Assembly (NCBI GenBank): GCA_020160805.1
Contig: JAIUPO010000001.1
Coordinates: 124,001-188,000 of the forward strand
Direction: 5' to 3'
Length of the DNA stretch: 64,000 bases
Origin: Actinomycetota bacterium
Lineage (GTDB): Bacteria; Actinomycetota; Actinomycetes; Actinomycetales; Dermatophilaceae
In this document: piece by piece, positions 36,912-46,412 of the stretch
How the letters are laid out: each line of letters starts with the position of its first letter
How positions within the stretch are numbered: position 1 is the first letter of the stretch
Program-made: the position numbers and the translations under genes
Notes under the pieces: generated by a model
What the model was told of the DNA's origin: nothing
Databases searched by the model: none
Seen by the model: the letters and a program-made list of their open reading frames with translations, nothing else

Positions 36912-37988
36912 TCAGCTCTCGCCGAGCGCGGCGAGCCGGGCCGCCTCGTCGGCGGCCATCAGCGACTCGACCGCGGGGTCGAGTTCGCCGCCGAGGAAGA
37001 TGTCGAGGTTGTAGGCCTTGTAGCCGGTGCGGTGGTCGCTGATCCGGTTCTCGGGGAAGTTGTAGGTGCGGACCCGCTCGGAGCGGTCCACGGTGCGCAC
37101 CTGCGACTTGCGGGCGTCGCTCGCCGCGGCGGCGGCCTCGTCCATCGCGATCTGGTGCAGGCGCGCGCGCAGCACGCGCAGCGCGGACTCCTTGTTCTGC
37201 AGCTGCGATTTCTCGTTCTGGCAGGAGACGACGACGCCGGTCGGCAGGTGCGTGATCCGCACCGCGGAGTCGGTGGTGTTGACCGACTGGCCGCCAGGGC
37301 CGGAGCTGCGATAGACGTCGATGCGCAGGTCATTGGGGTCGATGGAGATATCGACTTCCTCGGCCTCCGGCATCACCCAGACGCCGGCGGCGGAAGTATG
37401 GATGCGGCCCTGACTCTCGGTCACCGGGACCCGCTGGACGCGATGCACCCCGCCCTCGAACTTCAGCCGCGCCCACGGCGCCTCGCCCGGTCCGGGCGTG
37501 CCCTTGGCCTTGACCGCGACCTGGACATCCTTGTAGCCGCCGAGATCGGACTCGGTCGCATCAATGACCTCGGTGCGCCAGCCGCGCTTTTCGGCATAGC
37601 GCAGGTACATCCGCAGCAGGTCACCCGCGAAGAGGGCCGATTCCTCGCCACCCTCCCCCGCCTTGACTTCGAGGATGACATCGCGATCATCATCGGGATC
37701 ACGGGGTATGAGCAGTCGCCGCAGCTTCTCCTGCGCGCTCGCGTGCGCCGCCTCCAGGGCGGGGATCTCCTCGGCGAAGCTCGGGTCCTCGGCGGCGAGT
37801 TCGCGGGCCGCCTCCAAATCGTCCCCGGCGGTGCGCCAGGCTTGGTAAGCATGCACGGTGGGGGTCAGGGCGGCATACCGGCGGCCCACCTCGCGGTAGC
37901 GGGTCTGGTCCGCGACGACCTCCGGATCGGCGAGTTGCCGCTCCAGATCGGCGTGCTCAAGCAGCAGCGCTTCGGCGGATTCGAGCAT
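36912..37988 (-). CDS. prfA: Peptide chain release factor 1
   Basis: 358 residues. The catalytic GGQ lies in [18 protein letters not shown] near residue 231. The stop-codon recognition region is around [14 protein letters not shown] (PVT in place of the PAT-type tripeptide). RF1 reads UAA and UAG. The ATG at 37988 starts the canonical MLESAEALL. It is followed by prmC. Confidence 0.96.
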   Translation of the reverse strand: MLESAEALLLEHADLERQLADPEVVADQTRYREVGRRYAALTPTVHAYQAWRTAGDDLEAARELAAEDPSFAEEIPALEAAHASAQEKLRRLLIPRDPDDDRDVILEVKAGEGGEESALFAGDLLRMYLRYAEKRGWRTEVIDATESDLGGYKDVQVAVKAKGTPGPGEAPWARLKFEGGVHRVQRVPVTESQGRIHTSAAGVWVMPEAEEVDISIDPNDLRIDVYRSSGPGGQSVNTTDSAVRITHLPTGVVVSCQNEKSQLQNKESALRVLRARLHQIAMDEAAAAASDARKSQVRTVDRSERVRTYNFPENRISDHRTGYKAYNLDIFLGGELDPAVESLMAADEAARLAALGES

Positions 37989-38072
37989 GGACGGCTCCTG
38001 CGGTCGCGGGCGGGCGGGCGGGAATGCGAACGCGCCGGCCCACCACGAGGGTGGACCGGCGCGTCAGGAAAG

Positions 38073-38288
38073 CTAGTTGGCGGCCTTCTTGCCGTAGCGG
38101 GCCTCGAAGCGGGCCACGCGGCCACCGGTGTCGAGGATCTTCTGCTTGCCGGTGTAGAAGGGGTGGCAGTTGCTGCAGACATCGGCGTGGATCGAGCCAT
38201 TCTTGGCCGTGCTGCGGGTGGTGAACGTGTTGCCACAGGTGCAGGTGACCGTGGTCTCGACGTAGTCGGGGTGAATGTCCTTCTTCAA
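38073..38288 (-). CDS. rpmE: 50S ribosomal protein L31 (zinc-binding form)
   Basis: 71 residues. Four cysteines (CTCG near residue 16 and CSNC near residue 38) mark the zinc-containing type of bL31 rather than the zinc-free paralogue used in zinc starvation. The start [14 protein letters not shown] is canonical and AAGGAGCAG lies upstream. It precedes prfA by 84 bases. Its order relative to rho is conserved, except that a GNAT gene on the other strand intervenes. Confidence 0.95.
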   Translation of the reverse strand: MKKDIHPDYVETTVTCTCGNTFTTRSTAKNGSIHADVCSNCHPFYTGKQKILDTGGRVARFEARYGKKAAN

Positions 38289-38473
38289 CGCTGCTCCTTA
38301 AGCAGTATGGCCGGGTCGACGAGCCCATCCATCGCGTGGATGCAGGCCCTGCGCCGTCGGGACGCGTGCCGTGAACCGGCCCAACCTCTCAAGTATGCCC
38401 GAGAGGGTTGCCCTTGCCCAAACGCCACTGGGGGCCCGGGCATTCCCCGGGAGCGATCGGCATACTGGGCCGC

Positions 38474-39088
38474 GTGAGCGAGGAGAAGGTGACCCGGCGG
38501 CGCGGTCCGGCGCGGCCGCCGAACCCCAAGCAGTTGGCGGCCCGAGCGCTTCGGCGCGACAAGCCGGCCGAGCCGGAGACCGAGGAGTCGGAGCCGACCG
38601 CTTCAGGGCCGACCATTCGGCGCGCGACGAGCAAGGATCTCGCCGCGGTGCTGGCGCTGCGTGCGCTGATGTTCACGGCCATGGGCACGGACGCGGAGAA
38701 GGTCGCCGATGGCGAGTGGCAGGCCAATGCGTTGCGCTGGCTGCAGGTCAGCCTGAACAGCCCGTCGATGTATATCGCCGTTGCCGATGTCAATGGCTCG
38801 ACCGTGGCGTGCGCGATCGGCGAGGTGCTCGACCGCGGCCCGACGCCATCGAATCCGAGCGGGCGGTTCGGGATGTTGACCAATGTGGCGACCTTCCCGC
38901 AATACCGCATGACCGGGCTCGGCCAAGGCTGCGTTGACGCGGTGATGGCGTGGTTCCGCGACGAGACCGAGGTCGGTCAGGTCTCCCTCAACGCCACCCC
39001 GGAAGGCCTGCGCCGCTACCTTCCCCACGGCTTCGCCGAGGTCACCTTCCCCGAGATGCGCGCCACCCTCGACCGGGCGGCGCGCTGA
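38474..39088 (+). CDS. GNAT-family N-acetyltransferase
   Basis: 204 residues. The first 55 are charged and disordered (EEKVTRRRGPARPPNPKQLA). The GNAT fold begins at TIRRATSKDLAAV and includes the acetyl-CoA loop near QYRMTGLGQGCVDAVMAW. The substrate is unknown. The GTG at 38474 has no ribosome binding site; CATACT lies seven bases upstream and can be the -10 of a leaderless message. The gene is inserted, on the plus strand, between rpmE and rho, and ends two bases from a 96-base palindrome. Confidence 0.75.
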   Translation: MSEEKVTRRRGPARPPNPKQLAARALRRDKPAEPETEESEPTASGPTIRRATSKDLAAVLALRALMFTAMGTDAEKVADGEWQANALRWLQVSLNSPSMYIAVADVNGSTVACAIGEVLDRGPTPSNPSGRFGMLTNVATFPQYRMTGLGQGCVDAVMAWFRDETEVGQVSLNATPEGLRRYLPHGFAEVTFPEMRATLDRAAR

Positions 39089-39090
39089 GC

Positions 39091-39186
39091 ATGTAGGTTT
39101 CCCGCCCGATGCCAGAAACCCTTTGTTTGTGCCGGAAAGAATCTGACACAAACAAAGGGTTTCGGCACTGGGCGGGAAACCTACAT
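39091..39186. repeat. 96-bp near-perfect palindrome, CGGCA-tail family
   Basis: The arms run from ATGTAGGTTTCCCGCCC (39091-39107) inward through AAACCCTTTGTTTGTG and mirror almost perfectly to GGGCGGGAAACCTACAT (39170-39186), with a 15-base centre. CGGCACTGGGCGGGAAA (39163-39179) is shared with the element at 12.36 kb. It lies between the converging GNAT gene and rho and could terminate both, but its length exceeds a normal terminator. Confidence 0.75.
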
Positions 39187-39211
39187 CGCCGGGCGGGCTA
39201 CACCGACCCGG

Positions 39212-41278
39212 TCAGGCTTGGTCCTCGTCGTCGAGGCGGATGTTGCTGGTCTGCTGGACCTGGACCAGGAATTCGTAATTGCTCCGGGTCTTCTTGAGCC
39301 GGTCGAGGAGCAACTCGATGCTCTGCTGAGCGTCGAGGGCGGAGAGCACCCGGCGCAGCTTCCACATGATCTTCAGCTCCTCCGGCGCGAGCAGAATCTC
39401 CTCGCGGCGGGTCCCCGACGGGTTGACGTCGACGGCGGGGAAGATCCGGCGGTCGGCGAGCTGACGCGAGAGGCGCAACTCCATATTGCCGGTCCCCTTG
39501 AACTCCTCGAAGATGACCTCGTCCATCTTGGAGCCGGTCTCGACGAGCGCGGTGGCGAGGATGGTGAGCGAGCCGCCATTCTCGATATTGCGCGCGGCGC
39601 CGAAGAAGCGCTTCGGCGGGTAGAGCGCCGAGGAGTCGACGCCACCGGACATGATGCGACCGCTGGCCGGCGCTGCCTGGTTGTATGCCCGACCCAGCCG
39701 GGTGATCGAGTCGAGCAGGACCACGACATCGTGGCCGAGTTCGACGAGGCGCTTCGCGCGCTCGATCGCGAGTTCGGCGACCGTCGTGTGGTCGTCGGCG
39801 GGCCGGTCGAAGGTGGAGGCGATGACCTCGCCCTTGACCGTGCGCTGCATGTCGGTGACCTCTTCCGGGCGCTCGTCGACAAGCACGACCATGAGGTGAG
39901 CCTCAGGATTGTTGGTCGTGATCGCATTGGCGATCGCCTGCAGCACGAGCGTCTTGCCGGCCTTCGGCGGGCTGACGATCAGGCCACGCTGGCCCTTGCC
40001 GATGGGGGCGACGAGGTCGATTATCCGGTTGGTCAGCAGGTTCGGCTCGGTCTCCAGGCGCAGGCGCTCCTGCGGGTAGAGAGGGGTGAGCTTGCCAAAC
40101 TCCGGGCGCAGGCGAGCCTGCTCCGGCGTCATCCCGTTGACGGTGTCGAGGCGCACCAGCGGGTTGTACTTCTGGCGCTGGTTGCGTCCGGTCTGGACGG
40201 TCTGGCCGCCCTCCTCGCCATCGCGCGGCGTCTTGACGGCGCCGGTGACGGCATCGCCCTTGCGCAAGCCGTGGCGCTTGACCATGCCGAGCGGGACGTA
40301 GACGTCATTCGGGCCGGGAAGGTAGCCGGAGGTCCGGACAAAGGCGTAGTTGTCGAGGATGTCGAGGATGCCCGCGCACGGCGTCAGGACATCGTCCTCG
40401 GCAACCTGCGGCTCGTTCTCAAAGTCGGCGCCACCCTGTTGGACATTGCGGCGCTTGTCGCGGGTGCGCCCCCGGTTGCGACCCCGGCGGCGACCGCCGA
40501 ACTCGTCGTCATCGGCGTAGCGGTTCTGGCCCTGCTGGCCGCCCTGGCGGTCGTTCTGCTGACCCTGGCCGCCCTGACGGTCGTTTTGCTGACGCTCGTT
40601 CTGCTGACGACCACCCTGGTTGTCCCGGCCCTGGCCGTCACGGTTCTGGCCGTCACGGTTGGTGTCGCGGTTGCCGTCGCGGTCTCGGCCCTGGCCGTCG
40701 CGGTTGGTGTCGCGGTCGCGGCCCTGCTGGTCGCGGCTCTCGCGGTTCTGGCCGTCCCGACCCTGCTGTTCGCGGGTGTCGCGCTCGCCGTCTTGGCCGT
40801 CCCGCGCCTGGTTGTCGCGCGACTGGCCGTCGCGGTTCTGACCATCGCGGCCCCGGCGGCGCTCGCGGCGCTCGCCCTCGGGGCGCTCGACCTGACCCGC
40901 ATCGCCGGATCGCTCCTGCGCCTCACGGGCCGGACGCTCCGTGCGCTCCGCCGGAGCCTGCTCGCGGGCCGGCTCGACCGGTGCGCTCGCCGCGCCGTCG
41001 CGGTCACTGGTGCTGTCGGGGGAACCGGCCGGACGACGCGCGCCGCGGGTCGGCGCAGACGTGGTCGAGGCAGAGGTACTCGAACCGACCGTGGTGCCGG
41101 ACTGCTTGGCCCGGATCACGTCGATGAGATCGCCCTTGCGCATCTTGCCGGTGCCGGAGATTCCCATGCTGCTGGCCAGCCCCTGCAGTTCGGCAAGGCG
41201 CATGGCGGTGAGTGCGCCCGAACGGCGCGGCTTCTCGCCCGCTGCAGCGGCGGGTTCGAGAGTGGTGGTGTCGGTCAC
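39212..41278 (-). CDS. rho: Transcription termination factor Rho
   Basis: 688 residues, a hexameric RNA helicase. SAP-like N-terminal residues come first. An intrinsically disordered insert of about 125 residues (about residues 140-265) is built of [18 protein letters not shown]-type repeats. The OSB RNA-binding domain follows ([11 protein letters not shown]). Walker A SPPKAGKT lies near 480, and the Q-loop/R-loop region has [11 protein letters not shown] and [20 protein letters not shown]. The GTG at 41278 follows AAAGG by about 8 bases. The gene has a leader of about 210 bases with its own promoter. Confidence 0.95.
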   Translation of the reverse strand: MTDTTTLEPAAAAGEKPRRSGALTAMRLAELQGLASSMGISGTGKMRKGDLIDVIRAKQSGTTVGSSTSASTTSAPTRGARRPAGSPDSTSDRDGAASAPVEPAREQAPAERTERPAREAQERSGDAGQVERPEGERRERRRGRDGQNRDGQSRDNQARDGQDGERDTREQQGRDGQNRESRDQQGRDRDTNRDGQGRDRDGNRDTNRDGQNRDGQGRDNQGGRQQNERQQNDRQGGQGQQNDRQGGQQGQNRYADDDEFGGRRRGRNRGRTRDKRRNVQQGGADFENEPQVAEDDVLTPCAGILDILDNYAFVRTSGYLPGPNDVYVPLGMVKRHGLRKGDAVTGAVKTPRDGEEGGQTVQTGRNQRQKYNPLVRLDTVNGMTPEQARLRPEFGKLTPLYPQERLRLETEPNLLTNRIIDLVAPIGKGQRGLIVSPPKAGKTLVLQAIANAITTNNPEAHLMVVLVDERPEEVTDMQRTVKGEVIASTFDRPADDHTTVAELAIERAKRLVELGHDVVVLLDSITRLGRAYNQAAPASGRIMSGGVDSSALYPPKRFFGAARNIENGGSLTILATALVETGSKMDEVIFEEFKGTGNMELRLSRQLADRRIFPAVDVNPSGTRREEILLAPEELKIMWKLRRVLSALDAQQSIELLLDRLKKTRSNYEFLVQVQQTSNIRLDDEDQA

Positions 41279-41494
41279 GAAGGACCCTTTCCTCGCTGCG
41301 GCTCTCCCAGGCATGGGGTCTAGAGCCTTGGATGTTGTTGCAGCCCAACCAGATTGGTGGGGCTACGGAGGAACTCTCCGCCGCGTCAGTCCACTCGTGT
41401 TTCCCCATGGAGAGGACGGGCCCGAATGTCGGAGAGGATTTGCGAATCGCGATGGTGCGGCATGCGTGCCGGCGATCCTCGCGCTTGCGGCCCA

Positions 41495-41522
41495 ACTGTA
41501 TCACCGCAAGTCACCCGTGCAA
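41495..41522 (-). promoter_or_regulatory. Probable rho promoter
   Basis: On the minus strand TTGCAC (41517-41522) and TACAGT (41495-41500) are separated by 16 bases, a good match to a principal-sigma promoter. It lies in the 286-base gap between rho and thrB and would give a leader of about 210 bases, long enough for the autoregulation known for rho. The rest of the gap has a short hairpin (CCCAACCAgaTTGGTGGG, around 41343-41360) and no gene. Confidence 0.5.
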
Positions 41523-41564
41523 CGACGCGCTCAACCGGCGTATTCCGCGCCGCTCGACAACCCG

Positions 41565-42533
41565 TCAGCAGACGACGCGGATGCCGGTGCGCGCGAAGCC
41601 CGGGTCGAGCACCCGCCAGCCCTCCGGGGTGTATGCCGCCGCGCGCTCCCCTTGCTCCCCCACCGCCAGCGCGAGGACTGAGGGCCCGGCACCCGAGATC
41701 GTCGCGGCGATCCCCGCGCCCCGCAACGCATCGACGAGGGCCATCGACGGGGCGTACGACGGGCGCCGCGGCTCCTGGTGCAGATAGTCGTGCGTGCCGG
41801 CGAGAAGGTAGCCCGGCTCGCGGGTGAGAGCGTGCACAAGTACGCCGACGCGCGCCGAGTTGGCGGCGGCGTCCCCGAGCCGGACGTATGCCGGGAGCAC
41901 CGACCGCGCCGTCGCCGTGCTGAGTTGGACCTGCGGCAGGAAGACCAGCGGACGGATGTCCGGGTGCGGCGAGAGCGCCAGGGTCGTCGTATGCGGCAGT
42001 CTCACCTCTTCACTGGGATCCGAGCGATCGTCGCTCCAGCTGAGTGTTGCCCCGCCCCACACGCTGGCCGAGGAATTGTCCGGGTGCCCTTCGAGCTGGG
42101 CGGCCAGGTCGTTGACGAAGTGCGGCTCAATGTCCGCGCTCCCGCTGATGGCCAGCCGCCAGACGGCACTTGCCGCCCCGATCCCGGTGACGATCGCCGT
42201 CGCCGAGGAGCCGAGACCACGCCCGTGCGGCACGGCATTGCGGCACTCGACCCGCATACCGACAGGTGGCGCGATGTCGAGGACGTCCCACGCCCGCAGC
42301 ATCGAGCGGACGACGAGATGATTCTCATCGCGCGGCACGCCATCGGCGCCCTCGCCAGCCACGACCACCTCGACGCCCGGCGCGTCCGTGATCGTGACCG
42401 TGCAGCGATCGCGAATATCCAGGGCAATGCCGACCGAGTCGAAGCCCGGGCCGAGGTTGGCGCTACTGGCTGGAACCTCGACGCTCACCTGCTGCCCGAC
42501 GCGCCAGGGGGCATCCGGCATACCGCTGGACAT
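41565..42533 (-). CDS. thrB: Homoserine kinase
   Basis: 322 residues, GHMP kinase fold. The nucleotide motif PHGRGLGSSATAIV lies near residue 105, the N-terminal substrate region VPASSANLGPGFDS near 22 and the C-terminal motif ATISGAGPSVLALA near 283. It phosphorylates homoserine for threonine synthesis. Its start is two bases after thrC, so it is the last gene of the argS-lysA-hom-thrC-thrB operon. Confidence 0.95.
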   Translation of the reverse strand: MSSGMPDAPWRVGQQVSVEVPASSANLGPGFDSVGIALDIRDRCTVTITDAPGVEVVVAGEGADGVPRDENHLVVRSMLRAWDVLDIAPPVGMRVECRNAVPHGRGLGSSATAIVTGIGAASAVWRLAISGSADIEPHFVNDLAAQLEGHPDNSSASVWGGATLSWSDDRSDPSEEVRLPHTTTLALSPHPDIRPLVFLPQVQLSTATARSVLPAYVRLGDAAANSARVGVLVHALTREPGYLLAGTHDYLHQEPRRPSYAPSMALVDALRGAGIAATISGAGPSVLALAVGEQGERAAAYTPEGWRVLDPGFARTGIRVVC

Positions 42534-42535
42534 GC

Positions 42536-43633
42536 TCAGCCGTCGAGCCCGAGCGCGACCGCGGCACTGACCACATCGACCGAAATACGCTGTGGTGCAA
42601 CGGGCTTGCCGTCCAGGCCCTTAAGAGCCCAGTCGGGATCCTTCAGTCCGTGACCGGTGACGGTGCAGACAATCGTCGCGCCTTCGGGCACGCCGCCGGC
42701 AGCGTGGACCTGCAGCAAGCCGGCGACACTGGCTGCCGACGCCGGCTCGACGAAGATGCCCTCCGTCGCGCTGAGCAGCCGGTGCGCGGCCAGAATCTGC
42801 TCATCGGTGACCGACTCGATGCGGCCGCCGGAAGCATCGCGCGCCTCGATCGCTTGCGGCCATGACGCCGGATTGCCGATGCGGATCGCGGTCGCGATCG
42901 TCTCCGGTTCGTCGACCGGATGGCCGAGCACGATGGGCGCCGAGCCGGCCGCCTGGAAGCCCCACATCTGCGGGAGCTTCGTCGCGGGACCATCCGGCAC
43001 ACCCGAAAGGCCATGTCCCGCAACATATTCGCGGTAGCCCTTCCAGTAGGCCGTGATATTCCCGGCGTTGCCGACGGGCAGGCAATGGATGTCCGGCGCA
43101 TCCCCGAGCGCATCGACGATCTCGAAGGAAGCCGTCTTTTGCCCCTCGATGCGCGCCGGATTGACCGAGTTGACGAGCTCCACCGGATAGGCGTCCGCGA
43201 GCTTGCGCGCCACATTCAAACAGTCGTCGAAATTGCCCTCGACCTGCAGCAGCGTCGCGCCGTGCGCAATCGCCTGGCTCAGTTTGCCCATCGCGATCTT
43301 GCCGTCCGGGACCAGCACGGCACAGGTCATCCCGGCCTTGGTGGCGTATGCCGCCGCGCTCGCGCTGGTGTTGCCGGTGCTCGCACAGATGACCGCCTTG
43401 GCGCCATTCCTGGCCGCCATCGAGATGGCCGTCGTCATGCCGCGGTCCTTGAAAGAACCCGTCGGATTGAGGCCCTCATATTTCACAAAGACCTGCGCCC
43501 CAACGCGATCCGAGAGCTTCTCCGCAGGAATCAGCGGCGTCCCACCCTCCTGGAGGGTGATCACCGGCGCACCCGCGAGGGTGGGCAAGCGGTCGGCATA
43601 CTCGCGCATCACGCCACGCCACAAGTGGGCCAT
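42536..43633 (-). CDS. thrC: Threonine synthase
   Basis: 365 residues, PLP-dependent. The lysine is in [11 protein letters not shown] (near residue 50), the phosphate loop in [15 protein letters not shown] near 180. It makes threonine from O-phosphohomoserine. The ATG at 43633 (MAHLWRGVM) follows GGAG by about 13 bases; upstream in-frame codons would run into hom. It starts five bases after hom and two bases before thrB. Confidence 0.95.
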   Translation of the reverse strand: MAHLWRGVMREYADRLPTLAGAPVITLQEGGTPLIPAEKLSDRVGAQVFVKYEGLNPTGSFKDRGMTTAISMAARNGAKAVICASTGNTSASAAAYATKAGMTCAVLVPDGKIAMGKLSQAIAHGATLLQVEGNFDDCLNVARKLADAYPVELVNSVNPARIEGQKTASFEIVDALGDAPDIHCLPVGNAGNITAYWKGYREYVAGHGLSGVPDGPATKLPQMWGFQAAGSAPIVLGHPVDEPETIATAIRIGNPASWPQAIEARDASGGRIESVTDEQILAAHRLLSATEGIFVEPASAASVAGLLQVHAAGGVPEGATIVCTVTGHGLKDPDWALKGLDGKPVAPQRISVDVVSAAVALGLDG

Positions 43634-43638
43634 GGGGA

Positions 43639-44967
43639 TCACGCTCCTTCCACGCGCATGACCGAGACGACCTCGGCGACGCAATCGGTCTCGGACAAAG
43701 CATCGACAGTCGCCGCCAGGGCGGCCTCGGTCGCGGTGTGGGTGACAATGACGAGATTGGCGCGCTTGGCGCCGGTGCCGGCATTGGTGCGGATGTGCTG
43801 GCGCACCGTCTCAATGGAGACATCGGTGTCGGCGAACGCCTGCGCCACCTGAGCGAGGACGCCCGGCCGGTCCTCGACATCGAGACTGAGGTGATAGCGG
43901 GTCAGCGACTGGCCGATATCGAGGATGGGCAAGTCCGCGTATGCCGATTCGCCGGGCCCCCGACCGCCCGCGACCTGGTGGCGGGCAATGGCCACGAGGT
44001 CACCGAGGACGGCAGAGGCGGTCGGGTCACCGCCCGCACCGCGGCCGTAGAACATCAACTGGCCTGCGGCTCGGGCCTCGACGAAGACGGCGTTGTAGGC
44101 ATCTCGGACGGAGGCGAGCGGATGGGTCCGCGGGATCATCGCCGGGTGGACGCGGACGCTGACGCCCTCGACCCCATCGGCGCCGGTGGTCCGCTCGCAG
44201 ATGGCGAGCAATTTGACGACGCAGTCCATGGCCTTGGCCGCTGCGATATCGGCGGCAGTGACGTCCGAGATGCCCTCGCGGAAGACGTCGGCTCCCGTGA
44301 CCCGAGTGTGGAAGGCGAGGGACGCGAGGAGGGCGGCCTTGGCGGCGGCATCGAAGCCCTCGACATCAGCGGTGGGGTCCGCCTCGGCATACCCCAGCGC
44401 CTGGGCCTGGGCGACCGTCTCCTCGAAGCCGGCGCCCGTGGTGTCCATCTTGTCGAGCACGAAATTTGTTGTGCCATTGACGATTCCGAGCACCTTGCGC
44501 ACGTCGTCCCCGGCGAGGGACTCGCGCATCGGACGCAGGATCGGAATCGCGCCGGCGACTGCGGCCTCGAAGTAGAGGTCCACACCGGCCGCATCGGCCG
44601 CGGCATACAGCGTCGGCCCATCCTCGGCGAGGAGCGCCTTGTTGGCGGTCACGACCGAGGCGCCATGCTTCATCGCGGAGAGCAGGAGGCTGCGCGCGGG
44701 TTCGATGCCGCCGATCACTTCGACGACGATGTCGGCACGAGTGACCAGTTCGGCGGCGTCCGTCGTGAACAGGTCGGCCGGAACCGGCAGGTCGGTGCGG
44801 TCCTTGGCGAGCCGGCGCACGGCGATGCCGACAAGTTCGACGGGTGCCCCGATCCGTGAGCGAAGGTCGTCGGCACTCTCGATCAGCATCCGCGCGACAG
44901 CGGAGCCGACGACGCCGCAGCCGAGAAGGGCGACGCGAATGCGCTTCTCGCCGTTGGTCTTTGACAT
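43639..44967 (-). CDS. hom: Homoserine dehydrogenase
   Basis: 442 residues. [14 protein letters not shown] near residue 12 binds the cofactor, EVIGGIEPA and [13 protein letters not shown] follow, and [11 protein letters not shown] with the catalytic lysine region [14 protein letters not shown] lies near residue 210. A C-terminal ACT domain ([18 protein letters not shown]) points to feedback control by threonine. It makes homoserine from aspartate semialdehyde. The ATG at 44967 was selected because the NAD(P) fold starts directly after it. Confidence 0.95.
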   Translation of the reverse strand: MSKTNGEKRIRVALLGCGVVGSAVARMLIESADDLRSRIGAPVELVGIAVRRLAKDRTDLPVPADLFTTDAAELVTRADIVVEVIGGIEPARSLLLSAMKHGASVVTANKALLAEDGPTLYAAADAAGVDLYFEAAVAGAIPILRPMRESLAGDDVRKVLGIVNGTTNFVLDKMDTTGAGFEETVAQAQALGYAEADPTADVEGFDAAAKAALLASLAFHTRVTGADVFREGISDVTAADIAAAKAMDCVVKLLAICERTTGADGVEGVSVRVHPAMIPRTHPLASVRDAYNAVFVEARAAGQLMFYGRGAGGDPTASAVLGDLVAIARHQVAGGRGPGESAYADLPILDIGQSLTRYHLSLDVEDRPGVLAQVAQAFADTDVSIETVRQHIRTNAGTGAKRANLVIVTHTATEAALAATVDALSETDCVAEVVSVMRVEGA

Positions 44968-44972
44968 ATGGC

Positions 44973-46409
44973 TCACCCCAGGTCCAGGGCTAGTAGGTCG
45001 TCGATGGTTTCGCGCCGGATCAGCACGCGCGAGGTGCCGCCCTTCACCGAGATGACCGGCGGGCGCGGCGTGTGGTTGTACTGGCTCGACAGCGCGCGGC
45101 AGTAGGCGCCGGTGCCGGGGACGGCCACGAGATCGCCCGGGCGGATGTCGGCGGGCAGCCACTCGTCCTGGACGACGATGTCACCGGCCTCGCAGTGGCG
45201 GCCCACGACCCGGACGACGATCGGCGCCTCACTGGAACTGCGGCTGGCGAGGGTGACGGAGAAGTCGGCGTCATAAAGGGCCGGGCGGGCGTTGTCGCTC
45301 ATGCCGCCGTCGATGCTGACATAGGTGCGGATCTGGCCGTCACCGATGACGACCGGCTTCACGGTGCCGACTTCATAGAGGGTGAACATGGCCGGGCCGA
45401 CAATCGCGCGCCCCGGCTCGATGCTGACCTTGGGTATTCCGTCCAGCGAGCCATCACCGACGGCCTTGAAGGCGTGCTCGACGATATGCGCCATCTCGTC
45501 GGCGAGCACGGCCGCGGAAAGCGGGGTGTGCTGGCTGGTGTAGGCGATGCCGTAGCCGCCGCCGAGGTCGATTTCCGGTGCGGCATAATCCAATTCGTCG
45601 CGGATCCGTTGGTGCAGCTTGACCAGGCGCTGGGCCGCCATCTCGAAGCCGGAGGTGTCGAAGATCTGGCTGCCGATGTGGCTGTGCAGGCCCAGGAACC
45701 GCAATTCCGCGGGGTGCGACAGGATCTCGCGGGCGGCGTTGAACGCGACCTCGCCGCCGAGCGAGAAGCCGAACTTCTGGTCCTCGTGTCCGGTCGCGAT
45801 GAACTCGTGTGTGTGCGCTTCGACGCCGACGGTGACGCGCAGCATGACCGGGGCGACGACCCCGAGTTCGCGGGCGAGGGCGACGACGCGGTCGATCTCG
45901 TCATACGAGTCCACGACGATCCGGCCGACCCCGTAGGTGAGTGCCTGACGCAGCTCGGCGACCGTCTTGTTGTTGCCGTGGAAGCCGATTCGCTCGCCGG
46001 GGAAGCCGACGCGTTGGGCGACGGCGAGTTCGCCGCCGGTGCACACATCGAGGCTCAGCCCCTCCTCCATCACCCAGCGGGCGACGGCGGCGCACAGGAA
46101 GGCCTTGCCGGCGTAGTAGACGTCGGCGCCGCCGCAGAGACGATCGAAGGCCGCGGCATACTCATCGCGAAAGGCGCTGGCGCGGGTCCGGAAGTCGTCC
46201 TCGTCCAGGACGTATGCCGCGGTGCCGTGCTCGGCGGCCAACTCGCGGACGTCGACCCCACCGGCTTCCAGGGCGCCGTCGTCGCGGCGGCGCACCGACT
46301 GGCTCCAGATGGCCGGCGTGAGCGCCATGACGTCATCGGGATACGGCAGGTAGATCGGCGGCCCGCCATAGCCATCGGCGTGGAGGACACCAGCCTCATG
46401 CGCGCGCAT
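44973..46409 (-). CDS. lysA: Diaminopimelate decarboxylase
   Basis: 478 residues, a PLP enzyme of alanine-racemase fold. The PLP lysine is in YYAGKAFLCAAV (near residue 102), glycine-rich GGGYGIAY binds phosphate, and GMSDNARPALY and CEAGDIV contribute substrate residues. It converts meso-diaminopimelate to lysine. Its start is three bases from the end of argS and five bases separate it from hom. Confidence 0.96.
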   Translation of the reverse strand: MRAHEAGVLHADGYGGPPIYLPYPDDVMALTPAIWSQSVRRRDDGALEAGGVDVRELAAEHGTAAYVLDEDDFRTRASAFRDEYAAAFDRLCGGADVYYAGKAFLCAAVARWVMEEGLSLDVCTGGELAVAQRVGFPGERIGFHGNNKTVAELRQALTYGVGRIVVDSYDEIDRVVALARELGVVAPVMLRVTVGVEAHTHEFIATGHEDQKFGFSLGGEVAFNAAREILSHPAELRFLGLHSHIGSQIFDTSGFEMAAQRLVKLHQRIRDELDYAAPEIDLGGGYGIAYTSQHTPLSAAVLADEMAHIVEHAFKAVGDGSLDGIPKVSIEPGRAIVGPAMFTLYEVGTVKPVVIGDGQIRTYVSIDGGMSDNARPALYDADFSVTLASRSSSEAPIVVRVVGRHCEAGDIVVQDEWLPADIRPGDLVAVPGTGAYCRALSSQYNHTPRPPVISVKGGTSRVLIRRETIDDLLALDLG

Positions 46410-46412
46410 GGG

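Noticed and set aside
39218-41323. A 701-codon open frame antisense to rho
   Set aside because: It mirrors the rho gene, whose repeats yield Val/Ala/Leu-rich sequence on the other strand. No domain or RBS.
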